Source: Desulfobacterales bacterium HSG17
GTDB lineage: Bacteria > Desulfobacterota > Desulfobacteria > Desulfobacterales > Desulfococcaceae
NCBI GenBank assembly: GCA_030377945.1
Contig: JAUCGD010000010.1
Coordinates: 1-42,082, forward strand
Reading direction: 5' to 3'
Length of the DNA: 42,082 nt
Positions 35,052 through 42,082 of this stretch are shown piece after piece. How positions within the stretch are numbered: position 1 is the first letter of the stretch; each line of letters starts with the position of its first letter. Below the pieces are notes generated by a model. That model saw only the letters and a program-made list of their open reading frames with translations, did not search any database and had not been told where the DNA came from. The position numbers and the translations under genes are program-made.

Positions 35052-37091
35052 ATGATAAACCGGATTTCAAAATACTTTAAAAGCCTGAAAATTTTAAACC
35101 CTTTAACAAGGATATTTAATAACGCTCTCAATAAAATATCCTTTTTATCTGCATATAATAATCTGTCCGAATTGCCAGATATTAAAGAATCACTTGCTAA
35201 TATAATGGCTGATGTGGAGCCTGAATTTCTCAAGCTTGGGCAAGATTTGCAGCAATTATACTCAGATGCAGACCAGTTGACAGAACAAACTGTAAATGCA
35301 GCCACTTTTATCGGGGGAAAAAATAAAAAAGGTAATTTTCTCAGCAATATTGACTTGATAGCCAAGCAGGCTTTATCCGATCTTCAGAATTATCAAAATA
35401 ATATTAGTGAAAATCTTACAAAAACCAAAGCAAGTCTTGAATATTTAGGTAAGCTCATAACTATCTGCTCCATTATTGAAAAGACCGGTACTTCACTCAA
35501 TGTAATTGGCCTTAATATTGCTATTGAGAGCAGTCGTTCCGCAAATTCAGGTGAAATGTTTGCATCATTTATTGATGAAATAAGGCAGCTTTCAAAAAAA
35601 ATATCAGAGATATCTAAAAATATTCTTGATGACTCTCAAACAACCCGTTTAAATCAGATTTCTGCAAATGAAAATATATTAGGCGGACTGGAAACATTTG
35701 AGCGGCTTTATTATAATGGTGAAAAAGTTGTAAAAAGAGCTCTCCGGGAAATATTTAAAATCATGGAAATTTCCATGAATGTTTTTGAGAAATCCAACCA
35801 TCTCAGCAGGGATATATCTTCCCAGGTTGGTGAAGTAGTTGTGGGAATTCAATTTCATGACATAGCCCGTCAAAAGATAGAACATATTGTCATGGCTATT
35901 AATGATATTGAAGATATTATAAACGGAAAAAACCAGGAGTCTAAAGCAGGAAAAGATGAAATCTTAAGCCGCACTTATAAAATAATCGGGCTTCAGGCAT
36001 CACAGCTTAGAGAAGTAATTAATGAAATTCGTAATGCTTATGATAAATGCAGGCAGGCTTTTAAAAATCTTGGGCATCTTGTGGAAGACCTTGTTGCAGA
36101 TGTATCTGTTTTTGATAATAATGACGATACGGAAAGCAGGCTGAGAAAAAGAATTACAGCCCTTAAATCCGGCCTTGAACAGCTTGGAAATCTTCTTTTC
36201 ACAGGCAGGGATCTTGAACACCAGATAAATGAAACCGTTGAACAGGTTTCCGATGCAGCTTCAAAATTATCAGCTCACATAGATCAGGTTCGCGGCATAA
36301 GCCTGGAACTGCACCTTAAAGCACTTAATGCAATTGTTAAATCTGCCAGGCTGCAGAATCAGGGAAGGGCCCTTGAAATCCTGGCTCAGGAAGTTACCAA
36401 ATTATCAGGCCAGTCAGATTTATTTGTTACAGATGTTGTCAAGATCCTTGAATCCCTGGTATCTGTGTCAGATGATCTGGATAATAACCTATCGAATAAA
36501 AGATCAGAACAGGAAACCCATGATTCTGTTACCGAAGGTATCCGGGAAACAACTGTCAATTACGAAAGATTTAAAACCGAGGCATCAATTGCTTTGGAAA
36601 AATCCCAGTCCCTGCAGTCAGATATTATAAGCACGGAGACCAATCTGATTTTTTTAAACAATCTGGCTGATAAACTGGAACAATATCTTGACAGATTTGA
36701 ATCTATAATGGAAAAATTGGAACCTTGGGCTAATAATATTGATGAAAATATTAACAATAAAATTGATCAGGTTGCTAATCGTTATACTATGGCCAGTGAA
36801 CGCCGCCTTCATCATGAACATTTTAATCAGCCGGAAACATTGATTCCGTTTTCAAAAACAGAAGATCAGGATTTTGTTTTTGATGAAGTTCACCCAGATG
36901 GCAGCCAGATAGATAACAATCAGGCAGATGAAGCTGATATTTTAGGAGATAATATTGAACTTTTTGACTCTGATGAACTTCCTGAACCTGATACCACGGA
37001 AGCATTGGAAACAAATGAATCTGAAATAACAAAAACTGAAGCTGATAAAAATAAAGAGGAAGATCTGGGAGATAATGTTGAACTTTTTTAA
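35052..37091 (+). CDS. Soluble receptor-like coiled-coil protein with CheZ-like motif
   Basis: The 679-residue helical protein has no TM segment. Two segments resemble weakened receptor tips: LNVIGLNIAIESSRSANSGE with FASFIDEIRQL (about 155-185), and LHLKALNAIVKSARLQNQGR with ILAQEVTKL (about 420-450). Between them, GIQFHDIARQKIEHI has Asp270 and Gln274 in the same spacing as the CheZ phosphatase pair (FQDLTGQ). The acidic C-terminus has the motif GDN(I/V)ELF twice, once at the very end. No CheC, CheX or CheZ gene is otherwise visible. It may be a cytoplasmic signalling hub or a CheY-P phosphatase; the family is not one I can name. Confidence 0.8.
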   Translation: MINRISKYFKSLKILNPLTRIFNNALNKISFLSAYNNLSELPDIKESLANIMADVEPEFLKLGQDLQQLYSDADQLTEQTVNAATFIGGKNKKGNFLSNIDLIAKQALSDLQNYQNNISENLTKTKASLEYLGKLITICSIIEKTGTSLNVIGLNIAIESSRSANSGEMFASFIDEIRQLSKKISEISKNILDDSQTTRLNQISANENILGGLETFERLYYNGEKVVKRALREIFKIMEISMNVFEKSNHLSRDISSQVGEVVVGIQFHDIARQKIEHIVMAINDIEDIINGKNQESKAGKDEILSRTYKIIGLQASQLREVINEIRNAYDKCRQAFKNLGHLVEDLVADVSVFDNNDDTESRLRKRITALKSGLEQLGNLLFTGRDLEHQINETVEQVSDAASKLSAHIDQVRGISLELHLKALNAIVKSARLQNQGRALEILAQEVTKLSGQSDLFVTDVVKILESLVSVSDDLDNNLSNKRSEQETHDSVTEGIRETTVNYERFKTEASIALEKSQSLQSDIISTETNLIFLNNLADKLEQYLDRFESIMEKLEPWANNIDENINNKIDQVANRYTMASERRLHHEHFNQPETLIPFSKTEDQDFVFDEVHPDGSQIDNNQADEADILGDNIELFDSDELPEPDTTEALETNESEITKTEADKNKEEDLGDNVELF

Positions 37092-37133
37092 TAGCTGCCA
37101 CAGGTTTATTAAGATAGAAACGGAGAAGACAAT

Positions 37134-37448
37134 ATGAGAATTTCAAAAGAAGAAAAAAACGGATGTGCTTATGTAAGAGTTGAAGGGGAGTTTTCAATAT
37201 ATGAGGCATCAACACTTCGTAATGAATTTTTGGAATGCTTTAGTAATTATAACGGCCTGATACTTGACCTTAGCAATGTAACGGAATGTGATACTGCAGG
37301 CATTCAGCTTTTATGCTCTGCAAGACTGACTGCTGAAAATGAAGGGAAAATATTTTCCGTTGATAAAATGGCAGAGCCTGTTGTCAATGCCTTAATTTCA
37401 GGAGGACTGGCTCCTGAAAAGATCAAATATCAGACAGAGGAGGTATAA
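37134..37448 (+). CDS. STAS-domain protein (anti-sigma-factor-antagonist type)
   Basis: The 104-residue protein is a lone STAS domain: VRVEGEFSIYEASTLRNEF, LILDLSNVTECDTAGIQLL. The position normally phosphorylated is Thr54 in DTAG, where SpoIIAA-type proteins often have Ser. It starts with a GGAG site and ends one base before cheY. No partner-switching kinase or PP2C phosphatase is in view, so its partner may be CheA2 or lie elsewhere. STAS genes recur in chemosensory clusters of alternative-function type. Confidence 0.9.
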   Translation: MRISKEEKNGCAYVRVEGEFSIYEASTLRNEFLECFSNYNGLILDLSNVTECDTAGIQLLCSARLTAENEGKIFSVDKMAEPVVNALISGGLAPEKIKYQTEEV

Positions 37449-37449
37449 A

Positions 37450-37815
37450 ATGGCAAAAACCATTATGACAGCAGATGATTCTGCAAGTGTAAGGCAGATG
37501 GTCAGCTTTACACTAAAACAGGCAGGATATGATGTTGTTGAAGCTGTTGACGGGCAGGAAGCCTTTGAAAAACTTAAAGATACCAGTGTAAATATGCTGG
37601 TGACAGACCTTAATATGCCCAATATGGACGGAATAGAACTGATTAAAAAGGTTCGGGGAGAATCCAAATACAGATTTATGCCGATTATAATGCTGACAAC
37701 AGAATCCCAGGCATCAAAAAAACAGGAAGGAAAAACAGCCGGTGCAACTGGCTGGATTGTAAAACCTTTTAAGCCGGAACAGCTTTTAGCTGTAATCAAA
37801 AAAGTATTGGGCTAA
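37450..37815 (+). CDS. cheY: CheY response regulator
   Basis: The 121-residue single receiver has TADDSASVRQ, phospho-site Asp53 in VTDLNMPNMDG, MLTTES and VKPF. This pattern (DDSxSVRQ, ESQ) is typical of true CheY. A perfect GAGGAGGT site sits 7 bases before the ATG. It lies between the STAS gene and cheA2 and is the likely target of both CheA proteins. Confidence 0.95.
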   Translation: MAKTIMTADDSASVRQMVSFTLKQAGYDVVEAVDGQEAFEKLKDTSVNMLVTDLNMPNMDGIELIKKVRGESKYRFMPIIMLTTESQASKKQEGKTAGATGWIVKPFKPEQLLAVIKKVLG

Positions 37816-37854
37816 GAAATCTGCAATAATTTATCAGGTTAAAGGACTGGGATT

Positions 37855-39996
37855 ATGGATAATTTCAGAAATACTTATAGAGAAGAAACTGAGGAGCTTC
37901 TGGCTGATCTTGAGTCTGCGCTGCTTGAATTATCTGATGATAATGATAATATGGAGATTGTGAGCAGAATCTTCAGGGCAATGCATACTATCAAAGGTTC
38001 AGGTGCAATGTTCGGCTTTGATAAAATTGTGGCTTTTACCCATGAAGTTGAGACAGTTTTTGATATGGTTCGTGATAAACTAATTCCTGTTAACAAAAAT
38101 CTTGTGGATTTAACCCTTGGTGCCTGCGATCAAATTAGAAAAATGATCGCAGTCGATTCAGAAGAATCTGAAACAGAGAATGATATTGTCAGCACTATTA
38201 TCAGCTCTTTTAAAAAATTGATTCCGTCTGAGTTTCCGTCTGAGTCTTTGGCTGATGAAAATCCTGAACCATATTCAGCAGATGATGATTCTAATCAGAT
38301 TTCAGAACAGCAGACATACAGAATCCGATTTCACCCAAGCCAGGATGTATTCCAGTATGGAACGCGCCCCATTCTTTTACTGGAAGAGATTCGGCAGATG
38401 GGAGAATGCCGTATTATCGGTCATACCCATTCAATACCGGAATTAAAAAACCTTAATCCTGAATTATGTTATACCCACTGGAATATTATCCTTACCACAT
38501 CAAATGATATTGATACAATTAAAGATGTATTTGTCTTTGTTGAAGATATGAGCCAGTTAAGCATAGAACTCATTGAAGAGGAAGATTTATTAGATGATGA
38601 AGGAGAATATAAAAAGGTAGGTGATATTCTAATTGACCGGGGAGATATCACATATGATGATCTCAAGGATGCTCTTAATTCCCAAAAAAGAATCGGTGAA
38701 ATGCTTATTGAGCACCAAAGGGTTGATCCTGATATAATTGAATCTGTTCTTGCTGAACAGAGTCATATGAGAAACCTGGTAAAAAAGAGAAAAGATGTTG
38801 TTTCAGCCTCAAGCATACGTGTGGCATCGGAAAAACTTGATCTGCTTGTGGATCTGGTGGGAGAAATGGTAACTGTTCAGGCCAGCCTGACCCAGAAAGC
38901 CCTGAATATGGATGATCCGGAAATGCTTACCATAGCAGAAGATGTTGAAAGGCTCACAGCTGAACTTCGTGATAACACAATAAGTATCAGAATGCTTCCT
39001 GTGGGTACAACATTTGCCAAGTTCAAGCGACTGGTTTATGATCTGTCCGAAGAGCTTGGAAAAGAAGTGACTCTTACAACCCAGGGAGGAGAAACCGAAC
39101 TGGACAAGACTGTTATTGAGCGGCTAAATGATCCCATGGTTCATATCATCAGGAATTGCATAGGACACGGAATAGAGCTTCCCAAGGTCAGAAAAACTCT
39201 GGGTAAGCCGGAGAAAGGCAATATCCATCTTTGTGCCGAACACTCAGGAGCCAATGTACTAATAAAAATTTCTGATGACGGTGCAGGTCTTGACCCACAG
39301 GAAATTCACAAAAAAGCAATTAAAAACAAGCTTATAACGCCTGATACAAAACTGAATGAAGATGAATTATATTCACTTATATTTCTTCCGGGATTTTCCA
39401 CTGCATCGGAAATTGACGAAGTCTCAGGCCGGGGGGTAGGCATGGATGTGGTCAAAAGAGGGATTGAAAATCTCCGGGGCTCTATTAATATTAACAGCCA
39501 AAAAGGGGCAGGCACTACTATAACCCTTAAACTTCCTCTAACCCTTGCAATTATTGACGGACTTATGATTGAGCTGGGTAATACCTGCTATGTAATCCCC
39601 CTTTCAGCAGTTGAGGAATGTATGGAACTGACCTCAAATATTATTGTCAACAGTCATGGCAGAAATATTGCGAGTGTCCGGGGAGAGATTATCCCGTATA
39701 TTTATCTGCGTGATTTGTTCAGGCTTGAAGACAGCCCCCCTGATACAGAACAGATTGTTATAGTACGCCTGAATAATACCAGGGTAGGATTTGTTGTGGA
39801 AAATATTATCGGCGAACATCAGACAGTAATAAAATCTCTTGGAAAAGTATATAAAAATGCAAAGGTTTTTTCAGGCTCAACAATTTTAGCAGACGGAACA
39901 GTGGCAGTTATTCTTGATCCTTACAAACTTGTTGAAATAGCTGAATCTGAAGAACTTCTTGAAAGAAAAAGAACTGTCTCATGGTTATCGCATTAA
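37855..39996 (+). CDS. cheA: Chemotaxis histidine kinase CheA (second copy)
   Basis: The 713-residue protein has the same domain order as the first CheA, with nearly the same numbering: His44 in MHTIKGSG, P2-like domain, the MshEN-like pair (253-305), DLVGEMVTVQASL, catalytic domain and P5. In its N-box the aspartate three residues after Asn434 is replaced by Gly437 (HIIRNCIGHGIE). G1 DGAGL and G2 GRGVGMDVV are normal. The duplication is old, as the two differ throughout. Weaker ATP turnover is possible, so it might act mainly as a scaffold or phospho-acceptor. Ribosome site aaaggactggg; followed by cheW2 after 36 bases. Confidence 0.95.
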   Translation: MDNFRNTYREETEELLADLESALLELSDDNDNMEIVSRIFRAMHTIKGSGAMFGFDKIVAFTHEVETVFDMVRDKLIPVNKNLVDLTLGACDQIRKMIAVDSEESETENDIVSTIISSFKKLIPSEFPSESLADENPEPYSADDDSNQISEQQTYRIRFHPSQDVFQYGTRPILLLEEIRQMGECRIIGHTHSIPELKNLNPELCYTHWNIILTTSNDIDTIKDVFVFVEDMSQLSIELIEEEDLLDDEGEYKKVGDILIDRGDITYDDLKDALNSQKRIGEMLIEHQRVDPDIIESVLAEQSHMRNLVKKRKDVVSASSIRVASEKLDLLVDLVGEMVTVQASLTQKALNMDDPEMLTIAEDVERLTAELRDNTISIRMLPVGTTFAKFKRLVYDLSEELGKEVTLTTQGGETELDKTVIERLNDPMVHIIRNCIGHGIELPKVRKTLGKPEKGNIHLCAEHSGANVLIKISDDGAGLDPQEIHKKAIKNKLITPDTKLNEDELYSLIFLPGFSTASEIDEVSGRGVGMDVVKRGIENLRGSININSQKGAGTTITLKLPLTLAIIDGLMIELGNTCYVIPLSAVEECMELTSNIIVNSHGRNIASVRGEIIPYIYLRDLFRLEDSPPDTEQIVIVRLNNTRVGFVVENIIGEHQTVIKSLGKVYKNAKVFSGSTILADGTVAVILDPYKLVEIAESEELLERKRTVSWLSH

Positions 39997-40032
39997 CAGC
40001 AAAATCTGGAAATCCGTAAAGGAGAACAAATA

Positions 40033-42082
<2,050 letters not shown>

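Overview
The window is AT-rich bacterial DNA with densely packed genes. It has two large, unrelated blocks joined by a repeat-littered accessory stretch. The very large chemotaxis complement, GAF-cyclase and HBM-type receptor styles, and REP/RAYT-like intergenic repeats suggest a delta-proteobacterial (Desulfobacterota, Desulfobacterales-like) genome. That assignment is inference only, since no rRNA or taxonomic marker is present.

Region 1 (1-15403, all + strand) is most of a BREX-type phage defence locus. The three diagnostic genes are pglX (adenine methyltransferase, 3152-6697), pglZ (alkaline-phosphatase-fold protein, 10826-13327) and brxL (AAA+ protein, 13355-15403). brxA, brxB and brxC are not in the window and would be expected upstream of base 1. 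Three two-gene modules are embedded in the locus, each an SMC/ABC-type ATPase followed by a small nuclease-like protein. Two pairs lie before pglX (ATPase plus a putative PD-(D/E)XK protein). One lies between pglX and pglZ (a ParB-ATPase fusion plus a TOPRIM-like protein). A GHKL/COG2865-like protein that appears to have lost its AlbA_2 core follows a 157-bp palindromic element. BrxL ends in what looks like an MIT_C (phospholipase-D-like) domain rather than a Lon-type protease domain.

Region 2 (15446-25310) is mixed. On the minus strand, a patatin-like protein and a GAF-GAF-class III cyclase form an operon. Next comes a toxin-antitoxin scrapyard (VapB-like antitoxin, truncated PIN toxin, RHH antitoxin, RelE/ParE toxin), flanked by two copies of a ~235-bp direct repeat and a RAYT transposase remnant. 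manC and a GDSL lipoprotein follow on the + strand, then an HBM-type chemoreceptor on the minus strand. The stretch ends with an internally deleted ADP-ribosylglycohydrolase pseudogene and nine perfect copies of a 14-bp tandem repeat.

Region 3 (25311-42082, all + strand) is one chemosensory operon running off the right edge: cheA1, receptor, cheW1, cheR, cheD1, hybrid kinase, response regulator, a soluble receptor-like protein with a CheZ-like motif, STAS protein, cheY, cheA2, cheW2, cheB, cheD2. The duplicated CheA, CheW and CheD genes, together with STAS and hybrid-kinase components, suggest a signalling array with alternative outputs rather than a minimal flagellar pathway. Several proteins carry unusual features: a gapless sensor duplication in the receptor, paired MshEN-like motifs in both CheA linkers, an altered N-box in CheA2, and a histidine-less Hpt-like tail on the hybrid kinase.
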